DNA of 64,000 nt from Rhizobium sp. Leaf453 (GCF_001425605.1 NZ_LMRG01000009.1:54676-118675); one strand, 5' to 3'. Numbered from the stretch's first letter, positions 54,849-63,552 are shown. Notes: generated by a model from the sequence alone, not told the origin. Numbers and translations: made by a program.

Positions 54849-55748
54849 ATGCCCGCCACCAGCACACACAACCGCATTTCACTCTTGTCGATCACGCTCC
54901 CTGCCGCCGTTCTGCTTGCCTGCGCAACCGGAATCGCCAGTCAATTGGGGTATTTCGAGCCAAGCGCCACCGTCACCGCTGAAGCGCCGCGTGTCGTGAC
55001 AATCGCCGGGCGGGCGTTCGAGTACCGGAATTACGGCGAGTTCTATCGCAACGGGTTTGCCGTCGATGGGCCGATGATCAAGGTGCATCACAGCCAGTCG
55101 CTGACGATCATGAAATACCAGGTGAGTGAGAAAGAATATGCTCGTTGCGTTCATGCCAAGAAATGCCCTGCGGTGGAGGCCGCCGATGTCCATGGAGCCG
55201 ATTTCCCGGTTACGGGTGTCAGCTACGATGATGCGCAGGCCTACGCGCGATGGTTAACCGCCGAGACGGGCCAGGTCTGGATGCTTCCAAGCCACGAGCA
55301 GTTCGCGTTTGCCGCCGGCAACAAGTTTATTGACGACAGTCTTGGCGTGGATCCGGACAGCCGCAATCCGGCGCTGCGCTGGCTTGCCGATTACGAGCGT
55401 GAAACCCGCAGGAAGGCCGAGATGGATCCTTCGCCGAAGAAAAGCGGAGACTTTGGCGAGAACGAGTACGGACTGGCCGATTTCGCCGGAAACATCTGGG
55501 AGTGGACTTCGACTTGCCAGCGTCGCATCGATCTTGCCGGCAGCCGCCGCGCAGCACAGTCGATCTGCGGAATCTACGTCACGGTCGGCAAGCACCGTGC
55601 TCCGATGAGTTCATTTGTTCGTGACCCGAAAACGGGCGGCTGCTCGGTTGGCGCACCGCCGGCCAATCTCGGTTTCCGCCTGGTTCGGGATGATCGTTGG
55701 CATGCTGATATTCTGCGGCGCCTGCGGGACCGCGGGATAATTTCGTGA
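54849..55748 (+). CDS. nirV: NirV, formylglycine-generating-enzyme-like protein
   Basis: 299 residues, one N-terminal anchor or signal (LLSITLPAAVLLACATGIAS) and a SUMF1/FGE-sulfatase domain: FPVTGVSYDDAQAYARWLTA, WMLPSHEQFAFAAG, YGLADFAGNIWEWTSTC. NirV accompanies nirK in many alphaproteobacteria; its exact role is unknown. Confidence 0.93.
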   Translation: MPATSTHNRISLLSITLPAAVLLACATGIASQLGYFEPSATVTAEAPRVVTIAGRAFEYRNYGEFYRNGFAVDGPMIKVHHSQSLTIMKYQVSEKEYARCVHAKKCPAVEAADVHGADFPVTGVSYDDAQAYARWLTAETGQVWMLPSHEQFAFAAGNKFIDDSLGVDPDSRNPALRWLADYERETRRKAEMDPSPKKSGDFGENEYGLADFAGNIWEWTSTCQRRIDLAGSRRAAQSICGIYVTVGKHRAPMSSFVRDPKTGGCSVGAPPANLGFRLVRDDRWHADILRRLRDRGIIS

Positions 55749-55896
55749 AGGCGCTCGCGCATGTTGAAGGCTGAGAAGAGCGTCGCTACGACTGTTCAAA
55801 GTTCCAAAAGATGACCAGTTATCGCGCTTGAGCGTCACAAGTGATTTCTGTATTGAGAATGAAATCTCTCCATCATTCAGAAATTGAGATATCTGC

Positions 55897-56802
55897 TTGG
55901 ACCTCTCGTCGATCGAAATATTCCTCGCCGTAGCGCGCGACCGCAGCGTCACGAAGGCGGCAAAGGTGATTGGACGTGCGCCGTCCAATGTCACGACACG
56001 CATCCAGCAGTTGGAGGAAAATCTGGGTGTCGCTCTCTTCAGTCGGGATGGCAAGAAGATGACCCTTACGCGGGAAGGGGAGGCTTTCCTCTCCTACGGC
56101 CAACGGCTCGTGGCGCTAGCGCTTGAAGCGCGGCAGGCAGTGAAGCCGCTTCCTCCTTCCGGCACATTGCGCGTCGGAACAATGGAAAGCACGGCGGCGA
56201 GCCGGTTGCCGGCGGCCCTCGCGCAATTCAACAGGATGTGGCCGGACGTCTCGCTTCGGCTGACGATGGGTGCCTCCCGCAATCTGACTCACGATGTTCT
56301 GACCGGTGCCCTGGACTGTGCGCTGATCGCCCGCCCGCCCCAAACCATGCTGGAGCAGGACGAAGCCTTCGATGCGGACCTCAAGCAACTGGAAGCGGAG
56401 GCGGCATTCGTCGAGGACCTTCTGATTGTCCTCCCTGCCGGCCATCCGCAAATTGCATCCGCGGCCGAGCTTCGGGTGGGCGCGCTCGCCGCACTCGAAC
56501 CGGGTTGCACCTATCGCCGGATCGCCGAACATTGGGCGAAGCAGTCTTGTGATCTCGAAACCAGCCAACTCGGCTCCTATCACGCGATCCTGGCGAGCGT
56601 TGCCACAGGCGCTGCTGCGGGGGTGGTGCCAAAATCTGTTCTCGACCTCTTGCATTGGCCGGCAGATGTCCAGACGCATCACTTGGGAACGGTGGAAACG
56701 CTGCTCGTTTATCGCAACAGTGATCGTACCAGCGCCTTCAGCGCGTTTCAGGAGGTCCTCCGCCTCACAACGGTCAGGACCTTCAGGGGAATGATGCACT
56801 AG
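55897..56802 (+). CDS. LysR-family transcriptional regulator
   Basis: 301 residues. The start is a TTG (MDLSSIEIFLAVARDRSVTK), with GAGAT six bases before; no ATG or GTG fits. The N-terminal helix-turn-helix (VTKAAKVIGRAPSNVTTRIQ) is followed by the usual effector domain (LRVGTMESTAASRLPAAL). It lies 50 bases upstream of an HPP-CBS membrane protein on the same strand, which it may control. Nitrite or nitrate sensing is possible, but unproven. Confidence 0.88.
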   Translation: MDLSSIEIFLAVARDRSVTKAAKVIGRAPSNVTTRIQQLEENLGVALFSRDGKKMTLTREGEAFLSYGQRLVALALEARQAVKPLPPSGTLRVGTMESTAASRLPAALAQFNRMWPDVSLRLTMGASRNLTHDVLTGALDCALIARPPQTMLEQDEAFDADLKQLEAEAAFVEDLLIVLPAGHPQIASAAELRVGALAALEPGCTYRRIAEHWAKQSCDLETSQLGSYHAILASVATGAAAGVVPKSVLDLLHWPADVQTHHLGTVETLLVYRNSDRTSAFSAFQEVLRLTTVRTFRGMMH

Positions 56803-56852
56803 CCATCCCCTCCCGTTTCATTCGAAATCATCCAGACAAGATACGGACTATC

Positions 56853-57962
56853 ATGCAACCTTCCGTTCCCCCCAAGGCCGGCTCGAAATCCACTCGCCGG
56901 TTTCGCCTGTTCTCCCCGATCCTTGCCGGGGCGACCCTGCGCGAACGCCTGATTGCCTGCATTGGAGCGCTGGTAAGCATCGGCCTGACCGGCTTCATCA
57001 GCGGCTATCTGTTTGGACAGGGACCACACCTGCCGCTGATCGTGGCGCCCATGGGCGCTTCGGCCGTTCTTCTCTTCGCGGTGCCAGCAAGTCCGCTCGC
57101 CCAGCCCTGGTCGATTATTGGAGGCAACACCATTTCGGCGATGATGGGCATGATCGCAGCCTATTTCATTCCCGATCCAATCATCGCGATCGGCGTCGGC
57201 GTTTCACTGGCCATCGGCGTCATGTCGCTGACGCGCTGCCTTCATCCGCCCGGCGGTGCCGCCGCCCTGACTGCCGTTCTCGGCGGTCCTGTGGTCGCGT
57301 CTTGGGGCTTCCTGTTTCCCTTCGTCCCGGTGGGTCTGAATTCCTGTATTCTGGTCGCGCTTGGTCTCATCTTCCACAAGCTGTCCCGGCGTAACTATCC
57401 GCATGTTGCACCCAAGCCGGCGGAAAACGCGCATCAGACGGTCGATCCGCCGTCCGCATTGCGGGTCGGGTTTCGCGAGGAGGATGTGGATGCAGCACTT
57501 GCCGCAGTCCACGAAACGTTCGATATCGATCGAGGAGACCTGGGCCGACTGCTGAAGCAGGTGGAGCTGCAGGCTGTCATCCGCTCGAACGCTGGTATCA
57601 GCTGCGCCGACATCATGTCGCGCGATGTGATCGCCGTTGGAGAGGAGGCGGAGCCGGAACACGCACGGCGCCTTCTGCTCAAGCACAATATCCGGACCTT
57701 GCCGGTCAGGGACGCGGAGGGGCGCCTGACCGGAACCGTCGGTCTGCGGGAATTATCGGAAGCGACCGGCCCCATCGCTTCCGCTATCGCAAAGCCTGCA
57801 GTCGCCTCAGCATCTGACCCGGCATTGTCCCTGCTCCCGGTTCTGACAGATGGGCGCACGCATGCGGTGATCATCGTCGATCCGGATCAGCGCATCCTCG
57901 GCCTGGTATCGCAGACGGATCTGCTCAGCGCTGTTGCCCGGCTCTTGTCGACGGTCGCCTGA
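56853..57962 (+). CDS. HPP-family membrane protein with C-terminal CBS pair
   Basis: 369 residues. Residues ~30-190 form about four to five helices with the HPP signature LTRCLHPPGGAAALTAVLGGP; residues ~245-369 carry two CBS domains (ISCADIMSRDVIAV; ILGLVSQTDLLSAVARLL). HPP proteins include nitrite transporters of cyanobacteria and chloroplasts; CBS pairs bind adenine nucleotides. Beside nirK, nirV and nap, a nitrite/nitrate channel under energy control is plausible (inference). Confidence 0.85.
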   Translation: MQPSVPPKAGSKSTRRFRLFSPILAGATLRERLIACIGALVSIGLTGFISGYLFGQGPHLPLIVAPMGASAVLLFAVPASPLAQPWSIIGGNTISAMMGMIAAYFIPDPIIAIGVGVSLAIGVMSLTRCLHPPGGAAALTAVLGGPVVASWGFLFPFVPVGLNSCILVALGLIFHKLSRRNYPHVAPKPAENAHQTVDPPSALRVGFREEDVDAALAAVHETFDIDRGDLGRLLKQVELQAVIRSNAGISCADIMSRDVIAVGEEAEPEHARRLLLKHNIRTLPVRDAEGRLTGTVGLRELSEATGPIASAIAKPAVASASDPALSLLPVLTDGRTHAVIIVDPDQRILGLVSQTDLLSAVARLLSTVA

Positions 57963-58025
57963 CTGTCAGGACATCCCGACAAATCTGGCGTAAGCTTACA
58001 GCAAGTTTGGAAACATATGATTCCT

Positions 58026-58051
58026 GGTCACTGCCTGACCCAGCAGTGACC
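58026..58051. terminator. Hairpin in the gap after the HPP-CBS gene
   Basis: A perfect 9-bp stem GGTCACTGC/GCAGTGACC with an eight-base loop, between the HPP-CBS gene and the next small gene. No T-run follows, so factor-independent termination would be weak. Confidence 0.55.
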
Positions 58052-58096
58052 ACGATAAACCCGACGGACGTTCCGTAGAGGAGGAGGGGTCTGGCT

Positions 58097-58354
58097 ATGC
58101 AGCCTGCAATCATATCCAATCAGATTTTGTCGTCAGAAGATCTGGCGCTTCTGCAAACGTTTCTCGAAGCATGGTGCGCCGAGAATGGCGTCGGAATTAC
58201 CGATGATGCCGCCCGGGACGTCGCGACAGGGTTGATCCATTGGTACATGGACGGCCTGTCCGACAAGAGCCGGTTCAAAGACATGATCGGGGATACGCGG
58301 GCCTTGCCGCCCGCTTTGCAGGAGCTTCTGGAAAGGCTCGAATTCATACCCTGA
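58097..58354 (+). CDS. Small conserved hypothetical protein
   Basis: 85 residues with strong GAGGAGGAGGGG 8-19 bases before the ATG. Soluble, mostly helical, sequence LLQTFLEAWCAENGVGITDD ... DTRALPPALQELLERLEFIP; no membrane segment or recognised catalytic motif. Codon use matches neighbours and the ribosome site is good, so it is probably real. Function unknown. Confidence 0.7.
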   Translation: MQPAIISNQILSSEDLALLQTFLEAWCAENGVGITDDAARDVATGLIHWYMDGLSDKSRFKDMIGDTRALPPALQELLERLEFIP

Positions 58355-58397
58355 AGTCTCAGCGGCATCCTTGCGCCACCGGATGGTCACTCAGCCG

Positions 58398-58790
58398 TCA
58401 GTGCTTGCTCGCCGGCTCAGGCTGCCCCGTCGGAATGCTGCTGACGGTAGCTGAAACGGGATCGCTGGCCGGGAATGACGCTTCAAGACCCTCGTCAAGC
58501 TGCTCTTCCAAAGTCCCCGTGTCCTGCGCGGCGCGGGCGCTGCGGAGCGACGCGGCGGCCGGCGATTCATCGCCGTCCTGAGTTCCGGCAGCGGCTTCCC
58601 GCACATCGCCCTTGTCGAATGTCGCGATCTGGATCATCACCGCCTTTGCCTTTTCCTCCGCATTCATGCGGTTGAGGCGGCCTTCACCGTCCTTTTTCAA
58701 CTGGACGGAGACGATGTCCCCGCCCTCACCAACGAACTCGACGATGAATGTCGAATTCTCATCGTGTACCTGTTTGCCGACGACTTCCAT
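58398..58790 (-). CDS. Conserved small protein behind a general-stress promoter
   Basis: 130 residues from the ATG at 58790, with AGGAGAG upstream. The N-terminal half (VVGKQVHDENSTFIVEFVGE) looks like a small beta-rich DUF-type domain (~1-55, DUF6894-like pattern); the C-terminal half is Ala/Ser/Asp-rich and ends with LDEGLEASFPASDPVSAT, a motif recurrent in small rhizobial stress proteins. A GGAAC-N17-CGTT promoter lies 58 bases upstream. Function unknown. Confidence 0.78.
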   Translation of the reverse strand: MEVVGKQVHDENSTFIVEFVGEGGDIVSVQLKKDGEGRLNRMNAEEKAKAVMIQIATFDKGDVREAAAGTQDGDESPAAASLRSARAAQDTGTLEEQLDEGLEASFPASDPVSATVSSIPTGQPEPASKH

Positions 58791-58847
58791 CTGACTCTCC
58801 TGTGGTGAGGCCCAGCCGGGGCCATGGTGCGGTTTCATCCCGGATTC

Positions 58848-58873
58848 AACGGGGAAGAGGCGGCTTTGGTTCC
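58848..58873 (-). promoter_or_regulatory. EcfG (RpoE2-type) general-stress promoter
   Basis: Read on the minus strand: GGAAC (58873-58869), 17 bases, CGTT (58851-58848), an exact match to the alphaproteobacterial EcfG consensus GGAAC-N17-CGTT. It points at the small gene whose start is 58 bases downstream. Activity is inferred from the motif. Confidence 0.75.
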
Positions 58874-58943
58874 GATGCCGTGCCCGATGGCTGCATTCTG
58901 CGATAACGGTGCGTGAGGAGGCCAGCCAACAGGATGGTGGTCC

Positions 58944-59969
58944 CTACCGCAGACCGAATTCCCGGTGGGAGCGGCGCATCCGCGCCGGGCTGACGTGATA
59001 GGTGCGCTTGAACCAGTTCACCAGATGGGCGCAATCGGTGAACCCGCATTCATAGGCGATTTGGGCGATCGACCGGTCGCTGTTCAACACCATCCATTTG
59101 GCCGCCTTTAGCCGCATCTGGCGCCAGTATTGGCTCGGTGCCACCTGGAGATGCTTCTGGAACAGGCGTGACAGTTCCCGTTCCGATGTGCCGACGCTGC
59201 TGGCGATCTCGGCGATGCTGCAGAGTTCATACATCTTGTGCCGCATCAGGCCGACGGCGTTGGCGACCCGACGGTCCTGGCACTTGAGGCCAATGTCGAG
59301 GTCCTCGACCGCGCCCTCCTTGTCGAAGCCGTGGTCGCCGAGAATATAGTGAAACGCCTTGTGGGCGCGAGATTCCCCGCAAGCATTCGACACGAGATAC
59401 ATGGCGAGCTTGATGGACGCCAGCCCGCCGGGACAGGTGATGATATTGCCATCGGCGACGACGGGCATGTCGGAAATCGGGATAATATCCGGAAAAGTCT
59501 GTCGCAGCGGTCCAGCAAGGGAGAAATGGACGGCGCAGCGTCGTCCCGCCAAAAGCCCCGCCTCGGCCAGCACGAAACTGCCCGAACAATTGCCAGCCAC
59601 CGGCACGCCAAGACCGGCAGCGCGGATGATGAAGTCGTAGAGTTCCCGCGGGATATTGTGATCGGCATGCAGGATGCCGCCATGGACAACGATGAAGTCG
59701 TAATCGCGGGGATCCGGATAGACCCGTGTCGGCTTCAACTCGAAACCACAGCTGGACCGGATGGGCTCCAGGTCATGCGACAGCAAATCCCAGTCACAGT
59801 AAATCCGCCGGCTGAAATCCCCTTCGTCTCCCGCAAGCCGCAAAAAATCGGTGAAGCAGGCCAGTGGCATCAGGGTGAAATTCGGCGTAGCGACGATACC
59901 GACGCGCAAGGGGGAGACGGCGTCGGGGGCGGCCTTGCTTGGCCCGAGTTGCGAATAGTCGCGTTGCAC
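58944..59969 (-). CDS. GlxA/GbdR-type AraC-family regulator of betaine catabolism
   Basis: 341 residues, GTG start at 59969 behind GGAGAC. DJ-1/PfpI-like N-terminal domain (RVGIVATPNFTLMPLACF; VPVAGNCSGSFVLAEAGLL) and C-terminal AraC domain (SIAEIASSVGTSERELSRLF; SIAQIAYECGFTDCAHLV). Regulators of this class (GbdR, CdhR, SouR) sense glycine betaine, dimethylglycine, carnitine or related amines. It is divergent from a betaine-binding protein and a demethylase-like flavoprotein. Confidence 0.88.
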   Translation of the reverse strand: MQRDYSQLGPSKAAPDAVSPLRVGIVATPNFTLMPLACFTDFLRLAGDEGDFSRRIYCDWDLLSHDLEPIRSSCGFELKPTRVYPDPRDYDFIVVHGGILHADHNIPRELYDFIIRAAGLGVPVAGNCSGSFVLAEAGLLAGRRCAVHFSLAGPLRQTFPDIIPISDMPVVADGNIITCPGGLASIKLAMYLVSNACGESRAHKAFHYILGDHGFDKEGAVEDLDIGLKCQDRRVANAVGLMRHKMYELCSIAEIASSVGTSERELSRLFQKHLQVAPSQYWRQMRLKAAKWMVLNSDRSIAQIAYECGFTDCAHLVNWFKRTYHVSPARMRRSHREFGLR

Positions 59970-60140
59970 GCGGCAAGTCTCCGAACTGCATATGAAATTG
60001 TCCTAAATATACAATACGGAAAACCTCAACGCAAATACCATCGGGGTGTTGGTCGAGGCGCGGCAATGGCCTCTCCGGAAGCCCGGAACAGCCTATTTGC
60101 CGCAGGAGTGAGCCCGCCAAGTCAAAAAAAGGGGAACACA

Positions 60141-61136
60141 ATGAAGAACTTGCTGTCTATGACTGCCGTCGCCGTGATTGTCGGCTGCGCGTCTTCGGCC
60201 AATGCCGATTGCGGCACGGTCAGCGTCGCCAACATGAATTGGCAAAGCGGTGAACTGCTGGCCAATGTCGATAAATTCATTCTCGAAAACGGCTTCGGCT
60301 GTCAGGTCGAGTTCGTGCCCGGCGATACCGTGCCGACCATCACTTCCATGGTCGAAAAGGGCGCGCCTGACATTGCCGGCGAATCCTGGGTCGATCTCGT
60401 TCCGGAAATCGTCAAGCGCGGCGTTGATGAGCACAGAATTGTAAATATCGGACCAGCTTTGTCCGACGGCGGTATCCAGGGCTGGTACATTCCAAAATTC
60501 ATCGTCGATGCTCATCCGGACATCAAGACCGTCGATGATGCGCTCGCCCATCCCGAACTGTTCCCGGCGCCTGAAAATGCATCGAAGGGTGCAGTCTTCA
60601 ATGGTCCGGCCGGCTCCGGCGGCTCGGTCGTCAGTGCGCAGCTTTTCAAGGCCTATGATGGCGCTGGCAAGGGTTTCGAGCTTGTCGATCCGGGTACGCA
60701 GGCCGGTCTCGATGGCGCCATGTCAAAGGCCTATGAACGCAAGGAAGGCTGGATGGGCTATTACTGGTCGCCAACGGCCCTTCTAGGCAAGTTCGAGATG
60801 GTGCGGCTGGAGGCGGGCGTTGCCCATGACGCCAGCGAATGGAAGCGCTGCAACACCGTTTCGGACTGCACGGATCCGCACAGGAACGAGTGGCCGAAGG
60901 ACAATGTCGTGACGCTCGTCTCGCAACGGCTGGTCGACAGCGACAAGGTCGGCGTGGTGGAATATCTCGGCAAGCGCTCCTGGAACAACGACACCGTCAG
61001 TTCGGTCATGGCGTGGATGACCGAAACGCAGGCAAGCGGCGAGGATGGCGCCAAATATTTCTTCAAGGAGCATCCTGACGTCTGGAAAACGTGGTTGAAT
61101 GCGGATGTGGCCGAGAAGATCTCAGCCGGCCTTTGA
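60141..61136 (+). CDS. Glycine-betaine/choline-type ABC substrate-binding protein
   Basis: 331 residues, OpuAC family, with a short signal peptide ending ASSANA. AAAGGGG lies upstream of the ATG at 60141; upstream open frame belongs to other sequence. The betaine site aromatic residues are suggested by NMNWQSGELLANVDKF, ESWVDLVPEIV and GWMGYYWSPTALLGKF. It would capture a quaternary amine in the periplasm. It is followed by a perfect hairpin and a demethylase-like gene. Confidence 0.9.
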   Translation: MKNLLSMTAVAVIVGCASSANADCGTVSVANMNWQSGELLANVDKFILENGFGCQVEFVPGDTVPTITSMVEKGAPDIAGESWVDLVPEIVKRGVDEHRIVNIGPALSDGGIQGWYIPKFIVDAHPDIKTVDDALAHPELFPAPENASKGAVFNGPAGSGGSVVSAQLFKAYDGAGKGFELVDPGTQAGLDGAMSKAYERKEGWMGYYWSPTALLGKFEMVRLEAGVAHDASEWKRCNTVSDCTDPHRNEWPKDNVVTLVSQRLVDSDKVGVVEYLGKRSWNNDTVSSVMAWMTETQASGEDGAKYFFKEHPDVWKTWLNADVAEKISAGL

Positions 61137-61143
61137 TCCCTTT

Positions 61144-61166
61144 GCGGTGCGGCTTGGCCGCACCGC
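61144..61166 (+). terminator. Perfect hairpin with T-run after betaine-binding gene
   Basis: A perfect 10-bp stem GCGGTGCGGC/GCCGCACCGC with loop TTG, followed by TTTC. It lies between the binding protein and the flavoprotein gene and probably lowers downstream expression. Confidence 0.75.
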
Positions 61167-61208
61167 TTTCGTCTCTCGGCCGACCTTTATCATGAAACAG
61201 GTTTCACC

Positions 61209-63242
61209 ATGACCAGCGCATTCCCCAAGACCTTCTCCGAAATCACGCTTGCCGGCCACACGCTGCGCAACCGCATCGTCTTCGGCGCTCATACCGCCAA
61301 CATGTCAGTCAACGGGCTGCCCGGGGACCAGGCGATTGCCTATTATGTCGAGCGGGCGATCGGAGGTGCTGCGATGATCGTCGTCGAGCCGATGCCGGTT
61401 CATCCGGCGGCGGTGCTGACACGCGGCAATTTCCGCACCTGCGACGATTCCGTCATCCCCGCCTTTCGAAAGCTGACGGACAGCGTCAAGCGACATGGCG
61501 CCGTTATCGTCCAGCAACTCTATCATGTCGGCAGTCACGGAGATTCGGACCTGTCTTTTCACGCGCACTGGTCGCCTTCGGGTGGACCAAGCTACCATGA
61601 CAGCGACGGCTCGCATGCGATGACGGAGGCTCAGGTCGAAGAGACTATCGAGGCTTTCGTCAAGGCGGCGCAGCGCTGTCAGGCGGCCGGGTTCGATGGT
61701 GTCGAGGTTTGGGCGGCCTACGGTGGCTTGCTCGATCAGTTCTGGACGCCGTTCTACAACAAGCGCGAGGACAAGTGGGGCGGCAGCCTGGAGAACCGCA
61801 CCCGGTTTTCACGCGAGATCCTGAGCCGGATTCGCCGGCTCTGCGGCCCGGATTTCATCGTCGGCTTGACGGTGAGCGACGAGCCGGGCTGTCCCACCGC
61901 GCTGACGCGCGACGAGATCACCGAAATCGTCGCGGGCCTCGATGCCGACGGGCTGATCGATTACGTCACTTGCGGCTCCGGCGGCTATTTCGACTATGGC
62001 AGCCTGATGCCGACCTTCCTCTATCCCGAACGCCTGGGCATCGAGCTTTCCGCACGGTTGAAAAAAGTCGTCACCCATGCGCTGGTAACGGCGGAAAGCC
62101 ATATCCGCACGGCGGAAAATGCCGAGATCACGCTGGGTGAGGGCGTCGCCGACCTCGTTTCCATCGTGCGCGGCCAGATCGCCGATCCGCATCTCGCCAA
62201 CAAGGCGCGTCGTGGCACGCCGGAGGATATTCGCGGTTGTCTCTCCTGCAACCAGATGTGCTGGGGCCGCCGCTCACGCGATTACTGGATCAGCTGTCTG
62301 ATCAATCCCTCGGTCGGTCGCGAGGCCGAATGGGGTGGCGACAGGTTCGAGCCGGTCACCGATCCGCAATCCGTCCTCGTGGTCGGCGGTGGCCCGGCCG
62401 GACTGGAGGCGGCGCGTGTCGCGGCCGAGAGGGGGCACCGGGTGATCCTGGCAGAAGCATCCGACCGGCTGGGTGGCGCCTTCCGGTTGGCCGGCGAGCA
62501 GCCGAGACGCGCCCAGATCCTCGACCTGATCGGCTGGTATGAAACGCGCTTCGCCAAGCTCGGTGTCGAGGTGCGATTGAACACGTATCTCGAGGGGGGC
62601 GACGTTGCCGACATCGGCGCCGATGTCGTCATCCTTGCCACCGGCTCCCTGCCGCAGGAAAACGGCTTCCAGAAGGCGACGCCGGACCGGGCTGAGCTTC
62701 AGGGACTTGGACGCGGCAATGTATTCTCGGCAGAAAGTGTCATGGCGCGCCAGGCGCGAGTTGGAACCCGGGTGATCGTGGTCGATGAAACCGGAGGCTG
62801 GAAGGGCTGTGGAACGGCATGGAAGCTTGCCGAGCAGGGCCATCAGGTCATGCTGGTGACACCGGACGCACTGGTCGGCAAGGAATTACAGCGCACCGCA
62901 GCAGACGCGCCACTGAGGCGGACACTCAGCAAGCTCGGGGTCCAGTTCCGCACGGAAACCAGCGTCGACAGCTGGCAGGGCAATGCGGCCGTGCTGATCT
63001 CGCATCTGACGGGAGCGACGGAAACGGTCCCGGCCGACAGTCTCGTCTTCGCGACCACCAACAGCGCCGCCAATTGGCTGGCGCTTGAACTCGCCGATCT
63101 CGGCATCGCCTTCCAGGAAATCGGCGACGGTGTTGCGCCACGGCAGGCACCCTACGCGTTCTACGAGGGGCGCAAGGCTGGCATGGGGATCGCGGCGAAG
63201 AGTGCTGAACACGTCACTGAGCTTCAGGCCAAGGCGGTGTGA
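61209..63242 (+). CDS. Old-yellow-enzyme/FAD fusion of the dimethylglycine or betaine demethylase type
   Basis: 677 residues. The N-terminal OYE barrel (residues ~1-360; LRNRIVFGAHTANMSVNGLP, DGVEVWAAYGGLLDQFWTP) leads to a [4Fe-4S] site CLSCNQMCWGRRSRDYWISC near 340-360 and a C-terminal FAD-binding half (LVVGGGPAGLEAARVAAERG). This order is typical of trimethylamine dehydrogenase, DgcA and stachydrine demethylase. It would remove a methyl group from a betaine or dimethylglycine. The context of betaine import and GbdR-type regulator supports that; the exact amine is unknown. Confidence 0.88.
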   Translation: MTSAFPKTFSEITLAGHTLRNRIVFGAHTANMSVNGLPGDQAIAYYVERAIGGAAMIVVEPMPVHPAAVLTRGNFRTCDDSVIPAFRKLTDSVKRHGAVIVQQLYHVGSHGDSDLSFHAHWSPSGGPSYHDSDGSHAMTEAQVEETIEAFVKAAQRCQAAGFDGVEVWAAYGGLLDQFWTPFYNKREDKWGGSLENRTRFSREILSRIRRLCGPDFIVGLTVSDEPGCPTALTRDEITEIVAGLDADGLIDYVTCGSGGYFDYGSLMPTFLYPERLGIELSARLKKVVTHALVTAESHIRTAENAEITLGEGVADLVSIVRGQIADPHLANKARRGTPEDIRGCLSCNQMCWGRRSRDYWISCLINPSVGREAEWGGDRFEPVTDPQSVLVVGGGPAGLEAARVAAERGHRVILAEASDRLGGAFRLAGEQPRRAQILDLIGWYETRFAKLGVEVRLNTYLEGGDVADIGADVVILATGSLPQENGFQKATPDRAELQGLGRGNVFSAESVMARQARVGTRVIVVDETGGWKGCGTAWKLAEQGHQVMLVTPDALVGKELQRTAADAPLRRTLSKLGVQFRTETSVDSWQGNAAVLISHLTGATETVPADSLVFATTNSAANWLALELADLGIAFQEIGDGVAPRQAPYAFYEGRKAGMGIAAKSAEHVTELQAKAV

Positions 63243-63306
63243 GGGACGGGAGCATCGTCACGACAAAACGCTAAACTGATTGTTTAACGACGTGGCGACC
63301 CCACCC

Positions 63307-63426
63307 TCCGTCATACTCGCCCTTGTGGCGGGTATCCAGTGACCCGACGTCTGTCGGGTCAAAAGACTCTTTCAGCTCAATGACTTGAGGTGGCGTCATT
63401 CGCGAGACTGGCACGGGAATGACGGA
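63307..63426 (-). repeat. Intergenic palindromic repeat, copy C (120 bp), inverted
   Basis: Inverted copy of the element at 6756-6875, exactly the same length and with the same perfect 8-bp ends TCCGTCAT/ATGACGGA. The core CTGAAAGAGTCTTTTGACCC is identical on the minus strand; the first internal stem (ATTCC end) is altered. It lies in the 310-base gap between the convergent demethylase and ABC ATPase genes. Apart from this repeat and a weak CCCACGA/TCGCGGG hairpin (63499-63520), nothing else is visible in that gap. Confidence 0.85.
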
Positions 63427-63552
63427 GGGAGAGGTAACCGCAGAACGTCCCAAGCGGACTTCAACGCCGCCAGAAAAAGACTTTGTCAGTAGTTTGAACC
63501 CACGAGGCATGCATCGCGGGTTTTGTCGTTCGTCTCTGGTCGGTCTTCCTAT

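Noticed and set aside
57963..58096. EcfG promoter before the 85-residue gene
   Set aside because: GGAAAC and a CGTT occur, but spacing and sequence do not fit GGAAC-N17-CGTT.
59238..60140. A 301-residue N-terminal extension of the betaine-binding protein
   Set aside because: It is antisense to the GbdR-type regulator and upstream of the signal peptide at MKNLLSMTAVAV; not coding.
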